DNA of 64,000 nucleotides from Paenibacillus sp. BK033 (GTDB lineage: Bacteria > Bacillota > Bacilli > Paenibacillales > Paenibacillaceae). The notes beneath the pieces are model-generated. The model was given only the letters and a program-made list of their open reading frames with translations. It did no database searches and was not told the DNA's origin. The position numbers were made by a program, and so were the translations under genes. The stretch covers positions 62,001 through 126,000 of the forward strand of contig NZ_SLVP01000001.1 in assembly GCF_004345425.1 (NCBI RefSeq). Reading direction: 5' to 3'. This document shows, one piece after another, positions 43,528 to 51,113 of the stretch (positions are counted from its first letter, which is position 1; each line of letters begins with the position of its first letter).

Positions 43528-43641
43528 TTATTGTCTGTGGCTGCCGTGGAATGTTGTAACAGAGTTAACCTCTACATCACCATCGAAAGTCATTTTAACG
43601 TCAAGCACTTCCAAAGTTGGCGCTTCCCACACTTTTTTCAT
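43528..43641 (-). CDS. 37-residue RiPP precursor peptide, paeninodin-type leader
   Basis: The ATG follows GAGGAGGTG by 5 bp. The leader WEAPTLEVLDVKMT (5-18) closely matches the conserved leader of paeninodin-family lasso precursors, with Thr18 where the leader usually has its penultimate residue. The following residues are FDGDVEVNSVTTFHGSHRQ (19-37). If cleavage leaves Phe19 as the last leader residue, as the Thr(-2) rule predicts, position 1 is Asp and positions 7-9 are Asn, Ser and Val. There is then no Asp or Glu for a canonical lasso ring, and the peptide does not end in the usual phosphorylated Ser. The gene has its own promoter, operator and terminator and faces the biosynthetic operon. 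Confidence 0.85.
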   Translation of the reverse strand: MKKVWEAPTLEVLDVKMTFDGDVEVNSVTTFHGSHRQ

Positions 43642-43704
43642 ACTGTCACCTCCTCTCGCATGTTGAAGTATCTCCTTATGTATACGAGATACATTACGTT
43701 TCCG

Positions 43705-43733
43705 ATTATAGCATAAATGATACGATTTGTATC
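43705..43733 (-). promoter_or_regulatory. Precursor gene promoter with a GATAC-type operator
   Basis: On the minus strand a perfect TATAAT (plus-strand 43705-43710) is preceded by a 17-bp spacer and a weak -35 (GATACA). The palindrome 43719-43733, identical to that at 22355-22369, covers the -35 element. The -35 is poor, so an activator at this site would also be possible. Confidence 0.6.
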
Positions 43734-43776
43734 TACATAGACGAAATTGTTTGTCTTCTTTTTTAAATAATTTTAG

Positions 43777-43806
43777 TTGACGGGCATTTGGGCGGGGTGG
43801 TAATAT
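43777..43806 (+). promoter_or_regulatory. Promoter of the Tad pilus operon
   Basis: TTGACG (43777-43782), an 18-bp spacer and TAATAT (43801-43806) lie about 120 bp before the first tad gene. The transcript would begin near 43812 and run into the hairpin at 43841-43882. Confidence 0.55.
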
Positions 43807-43840
43807 TTATGCAATAAATGGAATCGGTTCAAGTACGGAA

Positions 43841-43888
43841 GCACCGTAGAAGGACGCAGGTAAACTGCGCCTTTTACGGTGCTTTTTT
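43841..43888 (+). terminator. Terminator/attenuator hairpin in the tad operon leader
   Basis: GCACCGTAGAAGGACGCAG (43841-43859) pairs with CTGCGCCTTTTACGGTGC (43865-43882), followed by six T residues. It lies between the promoter and the first tad gene, so the operon must be expressed by antitermination or readthrough. I could not match the leader to a known riboswitch. Confidence 0.65.
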
Positions 43889-43926
43889 GCGTTGGCCGGA
43901 AGAGAAGAGAGGCGGGTAGCAGGCAA

Positions 43927-45039
43927 GTGAGAAATCAATTCGTGATTGCAGTCAAGGAGCAGGATTATGTAAGAAGACTGGCCGATTACGTACGCGACAG
44001 TCCGTTTAGCGGGCTGTGGCAGCTGACCGCTTTCACTCATGAGGAGGCGTTTGTGCAGTTTTTGAAATCGGGCTATCCCGTTCATGGAATCGCCGCACAG
44101 CCTTGCATGCTGGAGGCTGCTGCCGGGATATTGCCCGAAGGAGTTCCGGTTGCCGCGCTGGTTGCGGCGCCGGGCCAGTTCCCGCATTACGACGAGCTGC
44201 TTCAATATCAGGCGCTGCCGGGTTTGCTGCAGAGGATGGCATCCTTAATGGCCCCAGCTTCCCAGGGAATTTCCGGAGAACAGGCCGTTCAAGTCATAGC
44301 GATATATTCGGCATCCGGCGGCGTGGGGAAAACAACGTTGGCGCGGCAGCTTGTTCATACGGCAGCCGGCAGCGGCCAGCGCGTATTTTATCTTAACCTG
44401 GAGCGCTGGAATGCGGTGGATACGTGGCTGGAGGCAGGCGCGGCTCAAGGAGACGAGGGGCTGTCCCAGCTGCTGTACATTCTCCAATCGCATCCGGGCA
44501 AGGCCGGAGAGTGGCTTGGGCGGCACAGCAAGCGACATGCGTTGTTACGGGCGGATTATATACTGCCGTGCTCGAATCAGGAAGACCGGATGACGCTTCA
44601 ATCCTCGGATGCGGATGCCATTGTAAGGGCGATTGCGGCAACCGGTCAATATGATCTCCTTGTTATTGATCTGGACGAAGGACTGAATGAGCTGCATTTG
44701 GCCGTAATGGAGCTGAGTCGTCACGTTATTTGGCTGGTAACGGAGGATCAGGCTGTTCAGCGCAAGAGCCAGCTGGCATACCAGTACGGCATGCAGCGTT
44801 TCGGGGAGCGGTTCCGTTTGCTGGAGCCCCGGCTGCAGCTGGTCGTAAACCGCAGCGACGGCCGGCTTTATGCCAATCGGAGCATCTTCAAGCCGGCTGG
44901 CGCTTTCCTTCCGGATACGGCCGAAAAGGGCAAGGGAACATCCGCTGTTCTTGCATCGCCTTCGTATATGGCAGCCGTGGAGAGGCTGTATCGACAGCTG
45001 GTCAAGGAGGAAGGAGGTGCGCCAATTGCTGACGGATGA
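43927..45039 (+). CDS. TadZ/CpaE-like pilus localisation ATPase
   Basis: The 370-residue protein has a degenerate N-terminal receiver-like part (about 1-110) and a MinD/ParA-type ATPase domain. The Walker A is SASGGVGKTTLARQL (about 127-141): the signature lysine of the deviant P-loop is replaced by Ser. The switch II block is LLVIDLDEGLNELHL. CpaE/TadZ places the Tad pilus machine in the cell. The GTG start at 43927 lies downstream of the leader hairpin; its ribosome binding site is weak. The end overlaps cpaF. Confidence 0.85.
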   Translation: MRNQFVIAVKEQDYVRRLADYVRDSPFSGLWQLTAFTHEEAFVQFLKSGYPVHGIAAQPCMLEAAAGILPEGVPVAALVAAPGQFPHYDELLQYQALPGLLQRMASLMAPASQGISGEQAVQVIAIYSASGGVGKTTLARQLVHTAAGSGQRVFYLNLERWNAVDTWLEAGAAQGDEGLSQLLYILQSHPGKAGEWLGRHSKRHALLRADYILPCSNQEDRMTLQSSDADAIVRAIAATGQYDLLVIDLDEGLNELHLAVMELSRHVIWLVTEDQAVQRKSQLAYQYGMQRFGERFRLLEPRLQLVVNRSDGRLYANRSIFKPAGAFLPDTAEKGKGTSAVLASPSYMAAVERLYRQLVKEEGGAPIADG

Positions 45040-46270
45040 GGCGGTCCTAGAATTGAAAAACCGGATTAAGGACCGGCTTGATTATTCCGGTTCGGTGACG
45101 GACGAGCAGTTAACGGCGATTGTGGAGCAGACGGTATTTTCCTGGAGCAGCAGCCATCCTCTAACCGCTTCGGAGTTGGCGTTGCTTGTTCGGCGTCTGT
45201 TTCATTCGTTCCGGGGACTTGATATTTTGCAACCGCTAATGGATGACCCGACGGTGACGGAAGTCATGATAAACCACCATTCAGAGATCTTTATCGAACG
45301 AAGCGGAAGGCTTAGTCTGCTGCCCGTGGCATTCGAAAGCAAAGAGAGGCTTGAGGATCTGATTCAGTCCATTGTCGCAAGCGTGAACCGGGTTGTAAAC
45401 GAATCTTCTCCAATCGTTGACGCCCGCCTCAAGGATGGCTCGCGCGTTCATATCGTACTGCCGCCCGTAGCGTTAAGGGGACCGGCGATGACGATCCGTA
45501 AATTTCCGGAAAAGCCGCTGACGATGGACGAGCTGGTGGCGAAGGGGGCGTTAACCGGGGAAGCGGCCGTTTTTTTACAGCTGCTGACAAAGGCGCAATA
45601 CAACATCTTTATCAGCGGCGGAACCGGCACGGGGAAAACCACTTTTCTCAATGCCCTGTCCCAATACATTCCCAGGGATGAGCGTATTGTCACGATCGAA
45701 GATTCCGCCGAACTGCAAATCCGAGGCGTCCCCAACCTTGTTTCCCTTGAGACGCGGAATGCCAATACCGAGGGAAAAGGTGAAATTGCGATCCGGGATC
45801 TAATCCGGGCGTCGCTTCGGATGCGTCCGAACCGCATTATTGTTGGCGAGGTTCGCGGCGGAGAGGCTTTGGATATGCTGGCGGCTATGAACACGGGCCA
45901 TGCGGGGAGCATGTCCACGGGGCATAGCAACGGTCCGAAGGACATGATGTCCCGGCTGGAAACGATGGTAATGAGCGCGGCCGAGATGCCGATTCAAGTC
46001 ATTCGCAAGCAGATCGCTTCCGCATTGGACATTGTCATCCATCTTTCGCGTTTTAGGGATCGATCCCGCCGGGTCACGGAAATTTGCGAGGTTGTCGGGA
46101 TGGAGAATGGGGAGATTGAGGTCCGGCCGCTTTACCAATTTGAAGAGGAAGGCGAGGAAGACGGGAAAGTGATCGGCACGCTTAAACGTACGGCTTATCG
46201 GCTCCGGCATCGCGAAAAGCTGAGGATGGCCGGGATTAAGCTTGGGGAGGAGGATGCGATATGCCCGTGA
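45026..46270 (+). CDS. cpaF: CpaF/TadA secretion ATPase
   Basis: The 414-residue hexameric ATPase powers Tad pilus assembly. It has an N-terminal helical part, the conserved LQPLMDDPTVTEVMIN block, Walker A in SGGTGTGKTTFLNALS (about 196), the Asp box TIEDSAELQI, and Walker B with RIIVGEVRGGEALDML, then the His box NTGHAGSMSTGHSN. TTG 45026 follows AAGGAGG by 8 bp; the in-frame GTG 45017 overlaps that site, and the longer frame from 44870 runs inside the previous gene. It overlaps tadZ by 14 bp. Confidence 0.95.
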   Translation: MLTDEAVLELKNRIKDRLDYSGSVTDEQLTAIVEQTVFSWSSSHPLTASELALLVRRLFHSFRGLDILQPLMDDPTVTEVMINHHSEIFIERSGRLSLLPVAFESKERLEDLIQSIVASVNRVVNESSPIVDARLKDGSRVHIVLPPVALRGPAMTIRKFPEKPLTMDELVAKGALTGEAAVFLQLLTKAQYNIFISGGTGTGKTTFLNALSQYIPRDERIVTIEDSAELQIRGVPNLVSLETRNANTEGKGEIAIRDLIRASLRMRPNRIIVGEVRGGEALDMLAAMNTGHAGSMSTGHSNGPKDMMSRLETMVMSAAEMPIQVIRKQIASALDIVIHLSRFRDRSRRVTEICEVVGMENGEIEVRPLYQFEEEGEEDGKVIGTLKRTAYRLRHREKLRMAGIKLGEEDAICP

Positions 46271-47124
46271 TTCGAGCAGCACCTCTCGCAGCAAAAGCCC
46301 GGACGGTCCTTGAATGGTGCGGATGGGACTCTTCCTTTCGGGCGGGCACGCGGCGCAGCAAGCAAGTCACCGTCGTTAAGCCTCTTCAGGATTATGACCA
46401 GTACCAGCTGTCTTATAAGCAGTTTATGGGATCGGCGGTTGCCGGCTTCGTCATTCTATTTGCTGCCGTCTATCTCATCTACCATTCCGTTTTAGTGTCT
46501 ATTTTGTTTGCCGTAGGGGGCCTTGCTGCGCCAAGACTGTACAGGTCGTCCTTGCTTTTCCGGCGGAAGGAAAGATTGCAGCTTCAGTTCAAAGAAGCCC
46601 TGTATTCCCTGGCATCCTCGCTGGCGGCAGGCCGGTCGGTGGAAAATGCTTTTCTGGCAACCATCGATGACCTCAAGCTGCTGTACCCGGATCCGAATAC
46701 GGAGCTGCTGCTCGAATTCCAGATTATCAAGCATCGCCTGGATAATGCGGAACCGCTTGAGCAGGCGCTGCGCAGCTTGGCAAAGCGTGCCCATCTGGAC
46801 GATATTACGCAGTTCGCAGATGTGTTTGCCGTATGCAAGCGCTCCGGCGGGGATCTGGTCGAAGTGATGAAAAGAACCTCGCAGACCATCGGAGAGAAGC
46901 TGGAGGTCAAACAGGAAATTTCCGTTCTGCTTGCGCAAAAGCGTTTCGAAGCCCGGATTATGATGGCAGTTCCGTTCGCCTTCCTCGGTTTTCTGAGCGC
47001 TTTTGCTCCCGATTACATGAAGCCCTTGTACGGGGGAGGCGGATATGTCCTGCTGACCGTCGGTCTTGCCGTATTGTCCTTTTGTTTCTGGCTGATTCAC
47101 CGAATTATGCAAATACGCGTGTAG
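46261..47124 (+). CDS. TadB-like pilus inner-membrane platform protein
   Basis: The 287-residue protein contains the type II secretion F domain (about 105-250; LASSLAAGRSVENAFLATI, FADVFAVCKRSGGDLVEVMK). Helices near 60-100 precede the domain and two follow it at the C-terminus. TadB and TadC form the membrane platform driven by CpaF. The first 50 residues are basic and soluble. ATG 46261 follows a GGAGGA site and overlaps cpaF by 10 bp. Confidence 0.9.
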   Translation: MPVIRAAPLAAKARTVLEWCGWDSSFRAGTRRSKQVTVVKPLQDYDQYQLSYKQFMGSAVAGFVILFAAVYLIYHSVLVSILFAVGGLAAPRLYRSSLLFRRKERLQLQFKEALYSLASSLAAGRSVENAFLATIDDLKLLYPDPNTELLLEFQIIKHRLDNAEPLEQALRSLAKRAHLDDITQFADVFAVCKRSGGDLVEVMKRTSQTIGEKLEVKQEISVLLAQKRFEARIMMAVPFAFLGFLSAFAPDYMKPLYGGGGYVLLTVGLAVLSFCFWLIHRIMQIRV

Positions 47125-47134
47125 GAGGCGTGCG

Positions 47135-47983
47135 ATGGTTTTTCTTGTCCTGCTCCTGGTCCTGTTCTGGTCATTGCTTATCGGAAGGGACGGACTGGCT
47201 CAGCTTCTGAAGAAGGGACAACCGGATTGGAAGGGATTATTGCTTATCAGGCCCTTTGATCGGCTGCTGGAACGCGGCAGGGTTTACGAGCATCTGCAGC
47301 TTCCGCTCAGCAGCTACCATTCGAAGCAGATTATCCTGAAGGGCACGGACTGGCAGCTGAATCAGACGAAGAGGCATGTGGCGGAAACGACGGGTTTCGG
47401 CTATGCCGTATTGTCAGGCTGTGCCCTACTGGCTGTGCTGGCGAAGGAGCCGATGCTTATCGGAATGGGCGTGCTGCTAGGGTTGCTGCTTCCGGTCAGG
47501 CCTTTTATGGAAGCGGGCCGGCTGGTTGAACGGAGAAAACAGTCCATTGTGTCCGAGCTTCCGGAAGCGCTTAGCAAGCTGATGCTGCTCGTTGGCGCGG
47601 GGGAACCGGTGCTGCAGGCGTTCTCCCGCTGCCTGGAGGGAAAAGACCCGGCGGTGCAGCCTTTATATAAGGAGTGGGAAAGAGTGGTTATCGCCTTGAG
47701 GAACGGCGAGTCCTTCAGTACCGCGCTTGAGCGCTTTAACCGGAGCTGCGCGGTGCAGGAGGTATCCGTTTTTACGACGGTAATGCTGCTTAATTACCGC
47801 AGGGGCGGCGACCAATTCGTCCTTGCTTTACGGGAAATATCTTATTCCTTATGGGAAAAACGCAAGGCGGTTGCCCGTTCCCGCGGGGAAGAGGCCTCCT
47901 CCAAGCTTGTTTTTCCGCTCGTTGGAATATTGCTTGTGTTAATGGTTTTCGTTGCGGCACCTGCGATGCTGCTCATGTCTTGA
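47135..47983 (+). CDS. TadC-like pilus inner-membrane platform protein
   Basis: The 282-residue protein has an N-terminal helix (VFLVLLLVLFWSLLIG), a helix pair near 90-120, and a T2SF-type domain (about 135-250; SELPEALSKLMLLVGAGEPV, FTTVMLLNYRRGGDQFVLAL). A final helix ends the protein. It follows tadB by 10 bp behind AGGAGG and is the usual partner of TadB. Confidence 0.88.
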   Translation: MVFLVLLLVLFWSLLIGRDGLAQLLKKGQPDWKGLLLIRPFDRLLERGRVYEHLQLPLSSYHSKQIILKGTDWQLNQTKRHVAETTGFGYAVLSGCALLAVLAKEPMLIGMGVLLGLLLPVRPFMEAGRLVERRKQSIVSELPEALSKLMLLVGAGEPVLQAFSRCLEGKDPAVQPLYKEWERVVIALRNGESFSTALERFNRSCAVQEVSVFTTVMLLNYRRGGDQFVLALREISYSLWEKRKAVARSRGEEASSKLVFPLVGILLVLMVFVAAPAMLLMS

Positions 47984-48017
47984 TTTTGCCAATCCATGAT
48001 TAGAGGGGATGTTTACT

Positions 48018-48209
48018 ATGTTAAAAAAGTTGGGTAAAGCCGTTCGTTCATTCTGGCGGTCGGAAAGCGGTCTAGGCACGCTGGAAGTGATTCTGATTAT
48101 CGCGGTCGTTATTATAATTGCTCTATTATTTAAAGATTGGATTATCCAGTTGATCGAGAAACTGATGGGTAAAGCCGATGATGAAGCGGACAAAATTTTC
48201 TCGAACTGA
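48018..48209 (+). CDS. Flp1-family type IVb pilin
   Basis: The 63-residue prepilin has the processing site SESG|LGTLE followed by a hydrophobic helix (VILIIAVVIIIALLF) and a short charged tail. Glu at +5 of the mature form and Gly at -1 match the type IV prepilin rule, so the operon's prepilin peptidase would cut here. ATG 48018 lies 9 bp after AGAGGGG; ATG 48009 is too close. It would be the main pilus subunit. Confidence 0.92.
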   Translation: MLKKLGKAVRSFWRSESGLGTLEVILIIAVVIIIALLFKDWIIQLIEKLMGKADDEADKIFSN

Positions 48210-48903
48210 CCGTAAACGATGGCTGCCCCAATGGCTTCGCCAGGCGGAAGGGAGCTTTACGCTGGAATCCTCGCTGGTGTTCCCGGTCATCTTTCTGCTT
48301 ATCCTAATGTTTCTATTATTCAGCATGTATATCTATCAGAAAGCAGTGCTCTATTATTCCGCCTCCGAGACGGCGGAACGGGCTTCGTTCAGCTGGGACA
48401 ACAGTCACCGTAACGCCCGCAACGGGATGCTGACAACCGGTCAATATGACGGCTTGTACTGGCGGGTCAGCGGAGATTACACGCTGGGCTCTTTATTTGG
48501 AATAACCGCTGACCAGACGGATGTGGCTTTGGAACTCCCGGGGTCGGGAAACACGGACAAGCTGGAGCTTGCAGGCACGAAGCTGCATCAAGCATCGGCT
48601 TGGCTGACAGGCGATGCCGGGCTGCCGTTTCAGGGAAACATCGCTTACGCGAACAGCCTGCTAAAGCGGGAGGTAGCGGTAAAGCTGATGCAGCCGGTGT
48701 CGATTGCCCCGCTTGAGCTTACGCTGGGGCTGTCCGAGCCCAAAACGGTTGCGGCCGCAACTATCGTCGATCCGGTTCAGTTTATCCGGGATGTCGATAT
48801 GGTCCGGTACTATACCGCCAAATTTAGCAACGGAACGTCGAAGCAGCAGGCCGGAAAAGCGCTGACGGCATACAGCTCCGGCGGGAAAGCAGGCAAGCCG
48901 TGA
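48178..48903 (+). CDS. TadE-like pseudopilin
   Basis: The 241-residue protein has a prepilin-like site, EG|SFTLE, and a hydrophobic helix (LVFPVIFLLILMFLLFSMYI) starting near residue 33, then an extracellular domain. It starts inside the pilin gene (overlap 32 bp). TadE-type minor pilins help assembly or anchor the pilus. The ATG at 48178 and the next ATG at 48181 are both possible. Confidence 0.82.
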   Translation: MMKRTKFSRTDRKRWLPQWLRQAEGSFTLESSLVFPVIFLLILMFLLFSMYIYQKAVLYYSASETAERASFSWDNSHRNARNGMLTTGQYDGLYWRVSGDYTLGSLFGITADQTDVALELPGSGNTDKLELAGTKLHQASAWLTGDAGLPFQGNIAYANSLLKREVAVKLMQPVSIAPLELTLGLSEPKTVAAATIVDPVQFIRDVDMVRYYTAKFSNGTSKQQAGKALTAYSSGGKAGKP

Positions 48904-51113
48904 AGAAGCCAGCAGCGTCTTACGGCTCGATTACGATATTTTCGGCGGTTGTATTGTCGGGGCTGCTCTTGTTCTCCGCCGTGCTGATCGATTACGCAAG
49001 AATGGCGGTATTGCACAAGGTCACCGAGGATGCAGCAAGATCCGGCGTCCGTTCCGCTCTCTCCGCTTACGATAACCGGCTGTACGAACGGTATGGGCTG
49101 TTTGGACGGGGAGGGACGGACGGCAATGACATTTTTGAACAGACCGTACAGGCGAATCTGGGACAATCCGCAAGGCAGAAGGGGACCTTCAAGCTAGTTC
49201 AAGCGGAGCTCCAATCGGCGCATGTCGATAACGCGGAAGTTCTGGGAAAGCACGAAGTGTTTGCCCGGCAGGTACTGGAAGAAATGAAGTATAAAGCTCC
49301 GGTGGATTTCACCCTTGAGCTCGCTTCCAAGTTTGCCCCGCTTTCCGGAGCGATGAAGGAAGCGACTGTCACGGTAAATATGCTGGAGGAGCTGCGGAAG
49401 CTGTATGACAAGCGGGAGGCAAAGCTCGCTGCAGCCCTGCAGCTGCAGCGTCAGGCCTCGGAAACCGTTGGCGGCATTGCGGGTCTTATACCGACCAAAG
49501 CGCTGGAGCTTGCAACGGGCGCCGTGAATGCCGCAAGGCTTGCCGGTGATTACGCCCAGTACGCGAATTGGGTCATGACCGACCAGCAGCTGGCTCAGCA
49601 AGGCAAAAAAACGAACTATTCGGAGCAAATCAAGGATTACGAGGAAAAAGCAAGAGGCTGGACTGACGAGATGTCCCGGGAGCTTGCTGTGGCCAAAAAG
49701 CAGCATGACAAGCTTCAGCAGGAAGCGGTCAAAGCAATCAATGAGGCTAAGCAGGTTAACGCGGACATGCAGCGTATCAAACAGGAGGCGGCAAACGCAC
49801 CTTCCAACAGCGGTTACGACCGCGTAACGGGAAACCAAGCGGCAGGTGTCGGCGCCGACGGTCCGGTTATGGACACAGCGCCGGAAAACGATATGCAGGA
49901 GATCCGGAAGATGGCGGATGAGCTTATTTTGCCGGACGGCTGGTTTACCGAATATAGCGGGGAAATTGCGAATCAGGCTTCCGTATTTGCTTCGCTGCAA
50001 ATGGAAGCGGGAGGCTTTATGAACAATTTGACAGCCGGCCTTGCCTCTCCCAATCTTTCCAACGAGCAGATCAAGGAGGGGGCCGTGAATCTCCGGATTG
50101 CATACGAGCAGTATGAAGCTGCCTACGTTCGCAAAGGCTCAAGCCTCGACGTGCGCGAGGAGAAGCTGACCGATAAAGAACTGAAAAAACAACGCCGGGC
50201 GCAGGAGGCAAAGGCAGGGGAGCTATGGTCCGAGGCCCGCCGCCTGCTGCACGGGATGACGTCGGTTCCTCAAAGCGAGGAGCATCTTCAGGTCATTCAG
50301 GATATCGAGAAACGGTATAAAGACAATCTTCTGTTCAACCAGGAGGCTGCCGGGGCGGAAGCGGAAGGTCTTGCCTTCGCGGAAGATGCCCATGAGGAAG
50401 CGGAAGCTGCGACTTCCGTCATGAGCGGGGTGTTTGGCGGCATTGCCGATATGCTGGAGCAAGCCAGGGACTCCGTTTATTTATCGGAGTATACGGTGTC
50501 CCATTATGCTTCCTTTGCGCCGCAAAATCTTCGGGCATTGCTTGCGAGCGGGGACGCTAACGAGCTTGCCCATGCCGTCGCCTTCAGCAATCAGGAAGCC
50601 GAGTATGTCATTTACGGGTTTCATAGTCCAACGGCGAATTTGGCCGCTGCTTACGGCGAATTGATAGGCGTAAGGATGGCGGTCCGGACGATGGAAGGCT
50701 TGTCGGCCTGCAGGGCTGCTGCCCATCCCCTTCTTGTCTTGTCATGCTCCGTTGTGTACGGGCTGGAAAAAACAATGGAGGATTTGGCAGCCTTTACCGA
50801 ACGCGGATCGGCTCCGTTATCCAAATATATAAACGTCGAGGTTGCCTATACGGATTACCTGCGGTTATTCATGCTGGTCCACGGAGGTGCCAACCGCCCT
50901 GCCGCGTTAGCCCGGATGATTGCCGTTATCGAGCATAATGGCGGTGTTGCCTTATCCAAGATTCCAACCGCTCTGACGGGAAAAGTAAAGGCCTCTGCCA
51001 AGCTGTGGTTTTTACCGGGTGTGATGGATATCGTCCAGCATTTTGGATCCTTGCAAGGAAAGGTTGTTGGCGGCAAGTATGAAACCGTTCAAACGATTGG
51101 CTGGTCTTATTAG
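48900..51113 (+). CDS. Large TadG-like/DUF5702 pilus-associated protein
   Basis: The 737-residue protein begins with a prepilin-like segment (SYG|SITIFSAVVLSGLLLFSAV), which lacks Glu at +5. A long extracellular region follows with coiled-coil-forming helices (about 230-310; AKKQHDKLQQEAVKAINEAK) and further helices. This matches DUF5702 proteins found in Tad loci of Bacillota; their role may be in pilus tip or envelope anchoring (inference). The GTG start overlaps the previous stop codon by four bases. Confidence 0.8.
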   Translation: MKKPAASYGSITIFSAVVLSGLLLFSAVLIDYARMAVLHKVTEDAARSGVRSALSAYDNRLYERYGLFGRGGTDGNDIFEQTVQANLGQSARQKGTFKLVQAELQSAHVDNAEVLGKHEVFARQVLEEMKYKAPVDFTLELASKFAPLSGAMKEATVTVNMLEELRKLYDKREAKLAAALQLQRQASETVGGIAGLIPTKALELATGAVNAARLAGDYAQYANWVMTDQQLAQQGKKTNYSEQIKDYEEKARGWTDEMSRELAVAKKQHDKLQQEAVKAINEAKQVNADMQRIKQEAANAPSNSGYDRVTGNQAAGVGADGPVMDTAPENDMQEIRKMADELILPDGWFTEYSGEIANQASVFASLQMEAGGFMNNLTAGLASPNLSNEQIKEGAVNLRIAYEQYEAAYVRKGSSLDVREEKLTDKELKKQRRAQEAKAGELWSEARRLLHGMTSVPQSEEHLQVIQDIEKRYKDNLLFNQEAAGAEAEGLAFAEDAHEEAEAATSVMSGVFGGIADMLEQARDSVYLSEYTVSHYASFAPQNLRALLASGDANELAHAVAFSNQEAEYVIYGFHSPTANLAAAYGELIGVRMAVRTMEGLSACRAAAHPLLVLSCSVVYGLEKTMEDLAAFTERGSAPLSKYINVEVAYTDYLRLFMLVHGGANRPAALARMIAVIEHNGGVALSKIPTALTGKVKASAKLWFLPGVMDIVQHFGSLQGKVVGGKYETVQTIGWSY

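Noticed and set aside
38732..43641. Calling the cluster a complete lasso-peptide locus
   Set aside because: No cyclase gene is present and the core lacks the ring acid, so a lasso product cannot be claimed.
43801..43890. c-di-GMP riboswitch upstream of the tad operon
   Set aside because: The segment GGACGCAGGTAAACTGCGCC recalls the GEMM motif, but the second helix and tetraloop receptor are missing and the bases form the terminator stem.
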